This document shows positions 42,875 through 52,080 of a stretch of DNA of 64,000 nucleotides, piece after piece. Positions within the stretch are counted from its first letter, which is position 1, and every line of letters begins with the position of its first letter. The notes below the pieces were generated by a model, which saw only the letters and a program-made list of their open reading frames with translations, made no database searches and was not told the origin of the DNA. Source of the stretch: CAYMTR01 sp964393405 (GTDB lineage: Bacteria > Bacteroidota > Bacteroidia > Bacteroidales > Prolixibacteraceae); NCBI GenBank assembly GCA_964393405.1, contig CAYMTR010000009.1, positions 1 through 64,000 of the forward strand, given 5' to 3'. The position numbers and the translations under genes were made by a program.

Positions 42875-44272
42875 TTACTTTCCGATGCAAAAATTCTTAA
42901 AAATATTTTCTAAAACCTCATCATTGCTAATATTTCCAGTGATGGTTCCAAGGTAATATAGGCATTCACGAATATCCTGAGCAAGGAAATCACCTGAAAT
43001 CTTTTTGTTTATGCCATCGATTACCCTTTCAATAGATTTATCTGCTAAAGATAGGGCTTCAAAATGCCTCAGATTGGTTATAATCACATCGTTTTCGCTT
43101 GTATCTGAACTATTTATTGTTCTGGTAAGGTAATCCGTCAAAATATTGATATTTATATCCTTTTTAGCTGAAATAGCAATATAGGGTATAGAGTATTCTT
43201 GAGAAATTATTTCAATGTGGTTAAGTTGGTCATCATCAACTTTATCTATCTTATTAATTATCAGTGCTGCTTCTTTACCTTCGAGGTGATCGCTAATCTT
43301 TTCAATGAATTTACGTATTTCATCATAAGAAGAACGGGAATCAATCATTACCAGAACAATGCGTGCTTGCTTAATTTTTTCAAAAGAACGTTCTATTCCA
43401 AGGTTTTCAATTTTATCGGAAGTAGCCCTAATGCCGGCAGTATCAATGAAGCGGAACTGAATACCATTGATTGTCATCACATCTTCAATAACATCCCTGG
43501 TAGTTCCGGCTATATCCGAAACTATAGCTTTTTCTTCGTTGAGAAGGATATTCAGCAGGGTAGACTTACCCACATTCGTATCGCCAATAATTGCTACCGG
43601 GATGCCATTTCTGACCGCATTGCCATATTGAAAAGAGTTGACTAACTTCCTGATCAATTGATGAATCTTGATTGTTAATTGAAGTAAAGAATCACGATTA
43701 GCAAATTCCACATCCTCTTCACTGAAGTCGAGTTCAAGTTCAACGAGAGTAATAAACTGTAAAAGCTCATCCCTAAGCAGATTTATTTCCTTAGAAACGC
43801 CGCCCTTCATTTGTTTAACAGCCAAGGAATGAGCAGCTGAAGTTGAAGCTGAGATAAGGTCTGCAACTGCTTCTGCTTGAGAAAGGTCCATTTTGCCATT
43901 TAGAAAAGCTCGTTGGGTGAATTCACCGGGGAGAGCCATTCTTGCGCCATTTTCAATAAGTAGTTGGAGAATTTTCTGTTGAATAAATACTGATCCGTGG
44001 CATGAAATTTCAACAGTGTTTTCACCCGAGAAGGAGTGGGGTGCTATAAAAATTGTAACAAGCACATCATCAATAATTTCATCATTAAAAACAATAGAAC
44101 CATAATGGGCAGTGTTTGCTGACTGTTCGACAAGTATTTTGTCAGACTTAACAGATTTAAACAACTTGTCAGTAATGGAAACAGCGTTTTCACCTGATAG
44201 TCTGATTACTGCTATGGCACCAGTGCCGGGTGAAGTACTTATGGCACAAATAGTCTGCTGCTCTGATATCAT
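42875..44272 (-). CDS. mnmE: tRNA uridine-5-carboxymethylaminomethyl synthesis GTPase MnmE
   Basis: The 465-residue protein is full length: a formyl-THF-binding N-terminal domain (about 1-120; TICAISTSPGTGAIAVIRLS), a helical domain and an inserted G domain with GDTNVGKST (G1), GTTRD (G2), DTAGIR (G3) and NKIDK (G4), ending with the conserved C-terminal FCIGK. With MnmG it modifies the wobble uridine of certain tRNAs. It shares a divergent 128-bp AT-rich region with the glycosyltransferase gene on the plus strand. Confidence 0.98.
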   Translation of the reverse strand: MISEQQTICAISTSPGTGAIAVIRLSGENAVSITDKLFKSVKSDKILVEQSANTAHYGSIVFNDEIIDDVLVTIFIAPHSFSGENTVEISCHGSVFIQQKILQLLIENGARMALPGEFTQRAFLNGKMDLSQAEAVADLISASTSAAHSLAVKQMKGGVSKEINLLRDELLQFITLVELELDFSEEDVEFANRDSLLQLTIKIHQLIRKLVNSFQYGNAVRNGIPVAIIGDTNVGKSTLLNILLNEEKAIVSDIAGTTRDVIEDVMTINGIQFRFIDTAGIRATSDKIENLGIERSFEKIKQARIVLVMIDSRSSYDEIRKFIEKISDHLEGKEAALIINKIDKVDDDQLNHIEIISQEYSIPYIAISAKKDININILTDYLTRTINSSDTSENDVIITNLRHFEALSLADKSIERVIDGINKKISGDFLAQDIRECLYYLGTITGNISNDEVLENIFKNFCIGK

Positions 44273-44400
44273 GTCTTTATAAAATTGGGTTAAGTAATAA
44301 ACGAAACAAATTTAATTCATATAATTATCAAAAATTTGTATTATACTTGATACTTTGATATTTTTTATCAACAAAATTCGATTTTAAATTCATAAAACTG

Positions 44401-45537
44401 ATGTACAGGATAGGGTTCGATGCAAAAAGGGCTTTCAATAATTTAAGAGGATTAGGTTCGTATTCGCGTAATCTCATCGACGGACTAATTACTTTTAATC
44501 CTGAGAATGAATATTTTCTATACGGGTCAAGACCAACTAACCCATCTTGTCGGCAGTGGCTTGAAAGCTTAGAGAACAAAGTCACAACAGTTTCTTCCGT
44601 TTCTAAGACAAAAATAGGCCGAGCTATATGGCGAAGTGCAGGAATGACAAACAGCATCAGAGAAGACAAGCTCAATATATATCACGGACTTAGTCATGAA
44701 ATACCTTACGGGTCAAGGGCGATAAAAAGCAGGTTTGTTGTAACAATTCACGATCTCATATTTCTGTATTACAAAGAGAATTTCAGTTATTTCGACAGAG
44801 AGATTTATTTGTCGAAAATAAACAGAAGCTGCAGGAACAGCGACAAGATAATTGCCATTAGTGAGCAGACCAAATCGGACCTTGTAAATCTGATTGGGGT
44901 AGACAGCGATAAAATTACAGTCAATTATCAATCGTGTTCTCCTTTATTCTATGCCAAATCGGGAGAAGAAAAAAAGAGAGAAGTTCGAGATAAATATCAA
45001 TTGCCCGATGAATACTTTTTGTTTGTAGGAGCACTTGTTAAGCATAAGAACATTATCAACATAGTTGATTCAATATCAATCCTTCCGGAAGAATATAAAC
45101 TTCCATTAATTATAGTTGGAAGAGGGAAGGAGTACAAACAAGAAATACTGAAAAGAGCAAAACAGAAGGGTCTTGGTGAAAAAGTAACGATAATAGACTA
45201 CGTTGACACAGAAGATATGCCTTCGATATATCAGTTGGCCAAGGTTCTTATCTGGCCTTCGCTGTATGAAGGATTTGGGATTCCGATAATAGAAGCACTG
45301 TTTAGTGGTCTCCCTGTAATAACAAGCAGGACAGGATGTTTCAGAGAAGCAGCAGGGAAGGGGAGTTGTTATATTGATCCAAATTCCATTGAAGAAATAT
45401 CTGAATCAATTGTAAGTATTATGAGTGATTCTATTAAATATCAAAACATGCAGGACGAAGGATATCAGCATGTTCAAAAATTTCATATAAAAAGGACCAC
45501 ACAAGAATTAATGAATTTTTACAATTCCATGTTCTAA
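44401..45537 (+). CDS. glycosyltransferase family 4
   Basis: The 378-residue protein has a GT-B fold: N-terminal acceptor domain (IGFDAKRAFNNLRGLGSYSR, GLSHEIPYG) and a C-terminal sugar-nucleotide-binding domain with FLFVGALVKHKN, LIWPSLYEGFGIPIIEALFS and the E..G..PVI motif. The EX7E motif is present (EGFGIPIIE). It transfers a sugar from a nucleotide donor, with retained anomeric configuration, to a lipid or polysaccharide acceptor. It is a single gene, not within a capsule or O-antigen cluster. Acceptor unknown. Confidence 0.93.
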   Translation: MYRIGFDAKRAFNNLRGLGSYSRNLIDGLITFNPENEYFLYGSRPTNPSCRQWLESLENKVTTVSSVSKTKIGRAIWRSAGMTNSIREDKLNIYHGLSHEIPYGSRAIKSRFVVTIHDLIFLYYKENFSYFDREIYLSKINRSCRNSDKIIAISEQTKSDLVNLIGVDSDKITVNYQSCSPLFYAKSGEEKKREVRDKYQLPDEYFLFVGALVKHKNIINIVDSISILPEEYKLPLIIVGRGKEYKQEILKRAKQKGLGEKVTIIDYVDTEDMPSIYQLAKVLIWPSLYEGFGIPIIEALFSGLPVITSRTGCFREAAGKGSCYIDPNSIEEISESIVSIMSDSIKYQNMQDEGYQHVQKFHIKRTTQELMNFYNSMF

Positions 45538-45850
45538 TCGATTTGTTGAACAATCTACCCCGAAATTCAATATTCATGACAATTTTTAGTAAAACACATT
45601 TAATCTCTCAATAAATAAAGATTATTCATTTAAATTTCAACATATTATGTAAGAATACAGATCATAAATCATCAATTTTCTCAGATTATATATTGTTACA
45701 AACAAAATCATAATTTCATATATATCAATTAATTTCGTGTTACATCAATAAAGAAGTCCGTTTTTTAAATATGAATGTTAATCAACATATCAATTTTCAA
45801 ATTGTTCAATAATATTACTTTTGACATCGCTAATTTTAAAAATTATAATC
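45538..45850. other. intergenic region, promoter of fabG expected
   Basis: The 313 bp between the glycosyltransferase stop and the fabG ATG are about 75-80% A+T. TACTTTTG at 45816-45823 fits the Bacteroidota -7 element (TAnnTTTG) and lies 27 bp upstream of the start. No clear -33 element at the right spacing is visible. No hairpin terminator or coding frame is seen in the rest. Confidence 0.4.
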
Positions 45851-46597
45851 ATGAAGTTACTTGAAGGAAAAACAGCTATTATAACAGGTGCATCCAGGGG
45901 AATCGGAAAAGCAATTGCAATGAGGTTTGCGCAAGAAGGATGTAATATAGCTTTTACAGATCTATTTGAGGATGAAAACATGAAGGCTACAGAAGCTGAA
46001 ATAGCAGCTTTAGGAGTAAAAGTCAAAGGTTATGCATCAAATGCAGCAAAATTTGACGATACACAGAATGTAGTTGCAGCAATTAATAATGACTTCGGCA
46101 GAGTAGATGTTTTAGTAAACAATGCAGGTATAACAAAAGACGGAGCTCTAAAAAGAATGACTGAAGACCAATGGGATGCAGTTATAGCAGTAAACCTCAA
46201 GTCAATATTCAACTTTACAAAAGCAGTGCAGCCAATAATGTGGAAACAAGGAGAGGGCAGCATAATAAATATGAGTTCGGTTGTAGGAGTATCGGGCAAT
46301 GCCAACCAGATCAATTATTCTTCTTCAAAGGCAGGTATCATAGGTTTTACTAAATCGGCAGCCAAGGAGTTTGGCGTAAGGAACATCAGATGCAATGCTA
46401 TTGCTCCGGGTTTCATTATAACAGAAATGACACATCAGTTGCCGGAAGATGTACGTAAAGCTTGGGAATTGACTATACCTTTAAGAAGGGGAGGGGAACC
46501 TGAAGAAGTAGCGAAGGTATGTTTGTTTTTAGCTTCAGACCTATCGTCGTATGTAAGCGGACAAGTAATCAATGTTTGTGGTGCGATGAATACTTAA
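45851..46597 (+). CDS. fabG: 3-oxoacyl-ACP reductase, SDR family
   Basis: The start is set at the ATG at 45851, giving 248 residues, the family length. It has the short-chain dehydrogenase motifs TGASRGIG (NADPH binding), NNAGI, the catalytic Ser of IINMSSVVGVSG, YSSSKAG (Y-x3-K) and PGFIITEMT. It reduces 3-oxoacyl-ACP in fatty acid elongation, although other SDR roles are possible because it is not within a fab cluster. Its TAA overlaps the ATG of the kinase gene (TAATG), so the two are translationally coupled. Confidence 0.92.
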   Translation: MKLLEGKTAIITGASRGIGKAIAMRFAQEGCNIAFTDLFEDENMKATEAEIAALGVKVKGYASNAAKFDDTQNVVAAINNDFGRVDVLVNNAGITKDGALKRMTEDQWDAVIAVNLKSIFNFTKAVQPIMWKQGEGSIINMSSVVGVSGNANQINYSSSKAGIIGFTKSAAKEFGVRNIRCNAIAPGFIITEMTHQLPEDVRKAWELTIPLRRGGEPEEVAKVCLFLASDLSSYVSGQVINVCGAMNT

Positions 46598-47478
46598 TGA
46601 AAAAAAGGGCGCTCATCATTGGACTCACGACTGTTGATATTCAACATTTTATAAGTGAATTTCCATCTCCAAACCAGAAGATTAAAACAGAACCGCCCCA
46701 TATTTATGTAGGCGGACCTGCTGCAAATGCTGCAGTTACTTATTCCTTTTTAGGAGGAGAAGTAGATTTTATCAGCTGTATTGGAGAAAATCCCTTTTCA
46801 CAATTTATTTTAGAAGATTTGCACAAGCACAATCTTAAGGTCATTGATTTCAAACATTCCAGACAATTTACACCAATAATATCATCAGTACTTACAACAG
46901 TTGACAGTAACGACAGGTCGATAGTATCACATTATCCAGAGAAACTGAAAATAAGTGAAGAAGAAATTGATGCTATAGATTTGGATAAGTACAATTTAGT
47001 CTTTACTGATGGTTTCTATCCTGAAATAGCAGTTCCTCTATGCATTAAGGCTAAAAACAAGGGGATACAGGTGATTTTTGATGGAGGAAGCTGGAAACCA
47101 TGTTCTGATGAAATAGTAAACAATATTGATATCGCCATTTGTTCTGACAACTTTTTTCCGCCTGAATGTGATGAAACAGATAAAGTTATCAGATATTTAA
47201 GAGAAAAAGGAGTAGAAAAGGTTGCAGTGACCAGGGGAGAGAAAAGCATAATATTTTCAGAAAACGGGCATAGCGACAAAATCCTGATTGAACAAGTTCA
47301 AACCGGTGATTCACTAGGAGCAGGTGATATTTTTCATGGGGCTTTCCTATGGTATTGGAGTAATGGAAACAATTTTAATGAATCACTATTAAAAGCCTCC
47401 AAGATTGCCACATATTCAACACGTTTCAAAGGCACACGATCATGGATGAAAGCAATTTCTGAGAATTCTTTTTTTTGA
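46597..47478 (+). CDS. PfkB-family sugar or nucleoside kinase
   Basis: From the ATG at 46597 the protein is 293 residues. It contains YVGGPAANAAVTYSFLGG (PfkB signature 1 region), DGFYPEI, and the C-terminal ATP and catalytic site QTGDSLGAGDIFHGAFLWYW with the catalytic Asp in GAGD. Ribokinase/fructokinase relatives phosphorylate sugars. Its coupling to fabG is unusual and does not identify the substrate. Confidence 0.9.
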   Translation: MKKRALIIGLTTVDIQHFISEFPSPNQKIKTEPPHIYVGGPAANAAVTYSFLGGEVDFISCIGENPFSQFILEDLHKHNLKVIDFKHSRQFTPIISSVLTTVDSNDRSIVSHYPEKLKISEEEIDAIDLDKYNLVFTDGFYPEIAVPLCIKAKNKGIQVIFDGGSWKPCSDEIVNNIDIAICSDNFFPPECDETDKVIRYLREKGVEKVAVTRGEKSIIFSENGHSDKILIEQVQTGDSLGAGDIFHGAFLWYWSNGNNFNESLLKASKIATYSTRFKGTRSWMKAISENSFF

Positions 47479-47536
47479 AACTTCTTTTTTTGTAAATTGT
47501 TGACATTATAACCAAACAAGTATTTACTCTTTAGAA

Positions 47537-49357
47537 ATGCTAATAAGAAGCTTTTCATTCAGGATCAACATTTTGCACATCGTTTACTACGTATTGGTGA
47601 ATTTATTGATTTTCACGAGTATATACTATATAATACACAAGCTTGTTGTTAAAAACCGTGTTGAATATATAAATGAGCAAAGCATAAGCTTCAGTCAGCA
47701 ATTTGGGGTTGAAATTCAAAATTTAGAAAATAACACATCAATATTATCAGAAATAATAAGTTCGGGCAATTGTAATAAAAATTGGATTAAAAATTATTCT
47801 AGAAAGGTACTTGAAACAAGTCTTCTCACAGGGAATATTTACCTTTTGAACAAGGTAAACGAAGAAAATGAAATCATTGAAATAAGCAAGAGATCTGAGG
47901 ATTTTGGAATTACTAATATAAATTTCTCAGATAGCTGTTTTAGCGCTAAAACCGGTAATTATTGGAATTCGTATGTATCTGAGAACCAAACTCACCTTTT
48001 CTACTCAAGGGATATTAGTATAAGCTCAAGGTTAATAATATTCATAAAGGAAAACACGCTAGATAAATTACTATCTGCTAATAATATCAATAAAGGAAAT
48101 TTCTCCGCGATACTTGATAACAATTTCAGATACATATCTAGTGCAGATATTCCTGAAGAGGCTCACGAAGAAGTGATTAACAAGCTTCAGGAAGAAATAA
48201 GGGAAAACTTCAAAGATTCAAAAGAAGAAAAATATCTAAAATACTCTATTTCAAAAAATAGGAAAATATTCTCGAGTGTTGTTTACTACAAAGATTTAGA
48301 TATATACATTTCTATTAGCCAGATGCGGAACGGCATAATTAAAGACCTGAGAATCTACTCATTATATGCTGCCATCGCTTTCATAATTTCAATCCTGATA
48401 GTAACTACACTTGTATTATTAAGCAACCATAACCTAACAAAATCGTTTAATGAGCTATATAGGAGAGTACAGAGGAGTACTTATTTAAAATTAAAACCAA
48501 GTTCATTTGAAAGTGAAATTTCGCTAATACATAAAAGCTTTGACCTATTAGAAAACCAAATACATCTATACGAAAAAAACGTTGAGAACCTTTCAAAGAG
48601 CAGTTCCGGCTTAGAAAATGATTTAAAGATTGCAAAGAAGCTTCAGTATAACCTATTGCCTTCGTTAACTTCGAAATTTAAAAATAGGAAGGAATTTGAA
48701 TTATATGCCATTACAGAATCGCTATTCGATATTGGGGGAGACTTCTACGATTACTTCTTGATAGACGAAGAAAATCTGCTCGTCGCCGTTGCTGATGTGT
48801 CAGGTAAAGGAATTCCGGCTTCGTTGTTTATGATATATACACACACACTTTTAAGATCAATATCAGAAACAGGATTAAGGACTTCTGAAATAATAACCCG
48901 TTTAAACAATAAACTTATAGAAGAAAATATTAGTGACATGTTTGTTACTATTTTTCTAGGAATATTAAAGATCAAGACAGGTGAATTTCAATACTGTAAC
49001 GCGGCACATAATCATCCACTGATTATTCACAAGGAAGGCAGGATTGATGAGATGAAAGAGACCCATGGCATTCCTGTAGGCATTTATCCAAATAGGATTT
49101 ATACCGACAGTTCAATTACCTTAAATCAAGGTGATCAGGTATTTATATACACAGATGGATTGATAGATACGATAGACGAAAATGAGTTGAAATACTCGGT
49201 TGATGTATTGAAATACAATCTGATGGGCACATGGTTTTTTGATACAAAGGAAGTCGTGGAGAAGATAAAAGAGAGTGTCACAAATTTCAGGGGTAATATT
49301 AAACCCGGGGATGATTTAACGATTTTAAACCTTAAATACAAGCCCCGGGAAATGTAA
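47537..49357 (+). CDS. membrane sensor SpoIIE-type serine phosphatase
   Basis: The 606-residue protein has a membrane helix (about 12-34), an extracytoplasmic sensory part (about 35-270), a second helix (about 273-296), a HAMP-like linker (about 300-350) and a C-terminal PP2C/SpoIIE phosphatase (about 365-600). The phosphatase motifs FDIGGDFYDYFLIDEENLLV, VAVADVSGKGIPASLFMI, FQYCNAAHNHPLII and GDQVFIYTDGLID are conserved. It most likely dephosphorylates an anti-sigma-factor antagonist or similar switch. No partner (STAS or anti-sigma) gene is adjacent. It is 58 bp downstream of the PfkB gene and converges with clpC (3-bp gap). Confidence 0.95.
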   Translation: MLIRSFSFRINILHIVYYVLVNLLIFTSIYYIIHKLVVKNRVEYINEQSISFSQQFGVEIQNLENNTSILSEIISSGNCNKNWIKNYSRKVLETSLLTGNIYLLNKVNEENEIIEISKRSEDFGITNINFSDSCFSAKTGNYWNSYVSENQTHLFYSRDISISSRLIIFIKENTLDKLLSANNINKGNFSAILDNNFRYISSADIPEEAHEEVINKLQEEIRENFKDSKEEKYLKYSISKNRKIFSSVVYYKDLDIYISISQMRNGIIKDLRIYSLYAAIAFIISILIVTTLVLLSNHNLTKSFNELYRRVQRSTYLKLKPSSFESEISLIHKSFDLLENQIHLYEKNVENLSKSSSGLENDLKIAKKLQYNLLPSLTSKFKNRKEFELYAITESLFDIGGDFYDYFLIDEENLLVAVADVSGKGIPASLFMIYTHTLLRSISETGLRTSEIITRLNNKLIEENISDMFVTIFLGILKIKTGEFQYCNAAHNHPLIIHKEGRIDEMKETHGIPVGIYPNRIYTDSSITLNQGDQVFIYTDGLIDTIDENELKYSVDVLKYNLMGTWFFDTKEVVEKIKESVTNFRGNIKPGDDLTILNLKYKPREM

Positions 49358-49360
49358 ATT

Positions 49361-51877
49361 TTATAGTTCTTTCTTTCCTATTTTAATTTTGATTTTTTGC
49401 TTTTTAGTATCTAATCCGATACTAATCAAATCACCTTCTTTAAGTTCTGTTTTCAGGATAGCTTCAGCCATTTCATCCTCAAGAAGTTTTTGAATTGCCC
49501 TTTTAAGAGGACGGGCACCAAATTGAGGATCAAAACCTTTAATAGCGATGAAATCTTTAGCTGCAGAAGAAATCCTAAGTTCATAATTAAGATTTTTGAC
49601 TCTAGAATAAAGTCCGCTAAGTTCAATATCTATGATTTTATGTATATCCTTTTGAGTTAAAGGATTAAACATGATTACATCATCAATACGATTAAGGAAT
49701 TCAGGAGCAAAAGCTTTTTTCAGTGCCTTCTGAATAACGAAAGAAGAGTTTTCAGAATCAGAAGAATCAGAGGTAGCAGTAAAACCTATTCCTTTACCAA
49801 AATCAGAAAGTTGTCTTGATCCGATATTTGAAGTCATTATGACAATAGTATTTTTGAAATCAATTCTTCTACCGAGACTATCTGTCAATCGACCTTCATC
49901 CATCACTTGTAATAAAAGGTGAAAAACATCGGGGTGAGCTTTTTCAATTTCATCGAGAAGAACCACAGAATAAGGTTTCCTTCGTACTTTCTCTGTAAGT
50001 TGACCACCTTCCTCATAACCAACATATCCGGGAGGAGCACCAACAAGTCTTGAAACGGCGAATTTCTCCATATATTCGCTCATATCAACGCGAATAAGAG
50101 CATCGGTAGAATCAAACAGATATTGAGCAAGCACTTTAGCAAGTTGAGTTTTACCAACTCCTGTAGGACCGAGGAAAATAAATGTACCGATAGGTTTATT
50201 CGGATCTTTCAATCCTGCACGGTTTCTTTGAATGGCTTTAACAATCTTTTCGATTGCAGAATCCTGGCCGATAATAGCACTTTTAAGGTCGTTGCCCATA
50301 GTAAGGAGTCGACGGCTTTCAGCCTGAGCAACTCTTTGAACAGGGACACCAGACATCATAGCCACCACTTCAGCGACTTTATCTTCAGTAACAATTTCGC
50401 GGTGGTTAATAAGTTCTTTTTCCCAGTCTTCCTTTTCCCTTTCAAGAAGTTGGAGAAGACTTTTTTCCTTATCGCGATAGTTGGCAGCGAGCTCAAAGTT
50501 TTGTCCTTTGACAGCCAGGATTTTTTCGTCACGAACAGACTCAATTTTCTCTTCGAGTTTCACTATTCGCTCAGGCACATTGATATTTGCGATATGTACC
50601 CTTGAGCCGGCTTCATCGAGAGCATCAATAGCTTTATCGGGCATATATCTGTCGGTAATATATCTTGCAGTAAGGTTTACACAAGCAGCAATTGCTTCGG
50701 GAGTATAAGTAACGTTGTGATGGTCTTCGTAACGAGACTTGATATTATTTAAAATCTGAATAGTTTCATCAACAGAAGTAGGGTCGACCATTACCTTTTG
50801 AAAACGGCGTTCAAGAGCACCGTCTTTTTCAATATTTTGTCTGTATTCATCTAAAGTTGTAGCTCCAATGCACTGAATATCACCGCGAGCAAGAGCAGGT
50901 TTAAGCATATTTGCAGCATCGAGAGAACCAGTAGCACCTCCGGCGCCAACAATCGTATGAATTTCATCAATAAACAGGATGACATTGCTAACTTTAGCCA
51001 GTTCATTTAAAATAGCTTTCATTCTTTCTTCGAATTGCCCTCGGTATTTAGTACCTGCAACAATAGAAGCCAAGTCGAGGGAAACAACCCTTTTTTCAAA
51101 AAGCACCCTTGAAACTTTCTTTTCAATAATTCTGATTGCCAGACCTTCAGCAATAGCAGATTTTCCAACGCCCGGTTCTCCGATAAGGATAGGATTGTTC
51201 TTTTTTCTACGGCTAAGTATCTGAGCCAGACGTTCGATTTCTTTTTCTCTACCAACGATAGGATCGAGACTACCTTCTTCGGCAGCTTTAGTAATATCTA
51301 TACCAAAATTGTCGAGTACAGGAGTATCTGATTTTCCGGGGTTTGATTGAGATGAGCCACTGCCTGATGAAGGTTTATGAGGGAAGAAATCATTACTATC
51401 GTCGTCGCTATCGCCCGGCATATCGGAACGGGACTCAATAGGCTTATTTTTATTTTCAGAAAGAAGGTTTTTCACGGAATCGTAATTAATACTATAATCG
51501 TTAAGAAGCTTAGAAATCAATGAGTTTTCACTTTTAAGGAGAGCCAGAAGTAAATGACCGGTGTTAATAGTATTACTACCCATAGCTCTAGCTTCGAGAT
51601 ATACAATCTTTAAGGATTTATCAGCTTCCTTAAGAAGTTGGATATTTGCATTTGAGTCAAGAGTTTGATCAGCCTTAATTTCCAATTCAACAGCTTTTTT
51701 AATGCTCTCAAGATCAATTTCAAAACTGTTCAAAAGATCAATTGCAATACCATCGCCATCTCTAAGAATACCAAGAAAGATATGTTCGAGGCCGATAAAA
51801 TCGTTTCCCATTCTTATAGCTTCTTCTCTGCTATATAATAATACATCCTTTATTTTAGGAGAAAATTTCGAATCCAT
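49361..51877 (-). CDS. clpC: ATP-dependent Clp protease ATPase subunit ClpC
   Basis: The 838-residue protein has the Clp N domain (about 1-145), AAA-1 with Walker A GEPGVGKSAIAEG and Walker B ILFIDEIHTIVGAG, a middle coiled coil with UVR motif (FELAANYRDKEKSLLQL), and AAA-2 with GPTGVGKTQLAKVL and VVLLDEIEKAHPDVF. GKGIGFTATSD near the AAA-2 domain fits the IGF-type ClpP-docking loop. It unfolds substrates for ClpP. It is transcribed divergently from gyrA; a 17-bp palindrome lies in the shared region. Confidence 0.97.
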   Translation of the reverse strand: MDSKFSPKIKDVLLYSREEAIRMGNDFIGLEHIFLGILRDGDGIAIDLLNSFEIDLESIKKAVELEIKADQTLDSNANIQLLKEADKSLKIVYLEARAMGSNTINTGHLLLALLKSENSLISKLLNDYSINYDSVKNLLSENKNKPIESRSDMPGDSDDDSNDFFPHKPSSGSGSSQSNPGKSDTPVLDNFGIDITKAAEEGSLDPIVGREKEIERLAQILSRRKKNNPILIGEPGVGKSAIAEGLAIRIIEKKVSRVLFEKRVVSLDLASIVAGTKYRGQFEERMKAILNELAKVSNVILFIDEIHTIVGAGGATGSLDAANMLKPALARGDIQCIGATTLDEYRQNIEKDGALERRFQKVMVDPTSVDETIQILNNIKSRYEDHHNVTYTPEAIAACVNLTARYITDRYMPDKAIDALDEAGSRVHIANINVPERIVKLEEKIESVRDEKILAVKGQNFELAANYRDKEKSLLQLLEREKEDWEKELINHREIVTEDKVAEVVAMMSGVPVQRVAQAESRRLLTMGNDLKSAIIGQDSAIEKIVKAIQRNRAGLKDPNKPIGTFIFLGPTGVGKTQLAKVLAQYLFDSTDALIRVDMSEYMEKFAVSRLVGAPPGYVGYEEGGQLTEKVRRKPYSVVLLDEIEKAHPDVFHLLLQVMDEGRLTDSLGRRIDFKNTIVIMTSNIGSRQLSDFGKGIGFTATSDSSDSENSSFVIQKALKKAFAPEFLNRIDDVIMFNPLTQKDIHKIIDIELSGLYSRVKNLNYELRISSAAKDFIAIKGFDPQFGARPLKRAIQKLLEDEMAEAILKTELKEGDLISIGLDTKKQKIKIKIGKKEL

Positions 51878-51964
51878 ATATTAATTCTATAAAAAATGAT
51901 GACTAATATACATCTTTTTCTAAATAGAGTGAAACTAACGAGACAAGGAAAATAACAATTGTTG

Positions 51965-51981
51965 ATAGTTTGTCAAACTAT
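51965..51981. promoter_or_regulatory. 17-bp perfect palindrome in the clpC-gyrA divergent promoter region
   Basis: ATAGTTTGTCAAACTAT (8-bp arms, 1-base centre) lies 88 bp upstream of the clpC start and 99 bp upstream of gyrA. It could bind a heat-shock or growth regulator. Nothing else shows that it is functional. Confidence 0.35.
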
Positions 51982-52080
51982 GTTAATTTTTTAATCAACC
52001 TCTTGGCATAATAAGACTTTTATAATGGTAATTTTGTATTTTTAACGACTTTTTTAAGGTCAAATAAAAGGATATTAATA

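Noticed and set aside
50123..50605. 160-codon plus-strand frame inside clpC
   Set aside because: Antisense shadow of a well-supported ClpC coding region.
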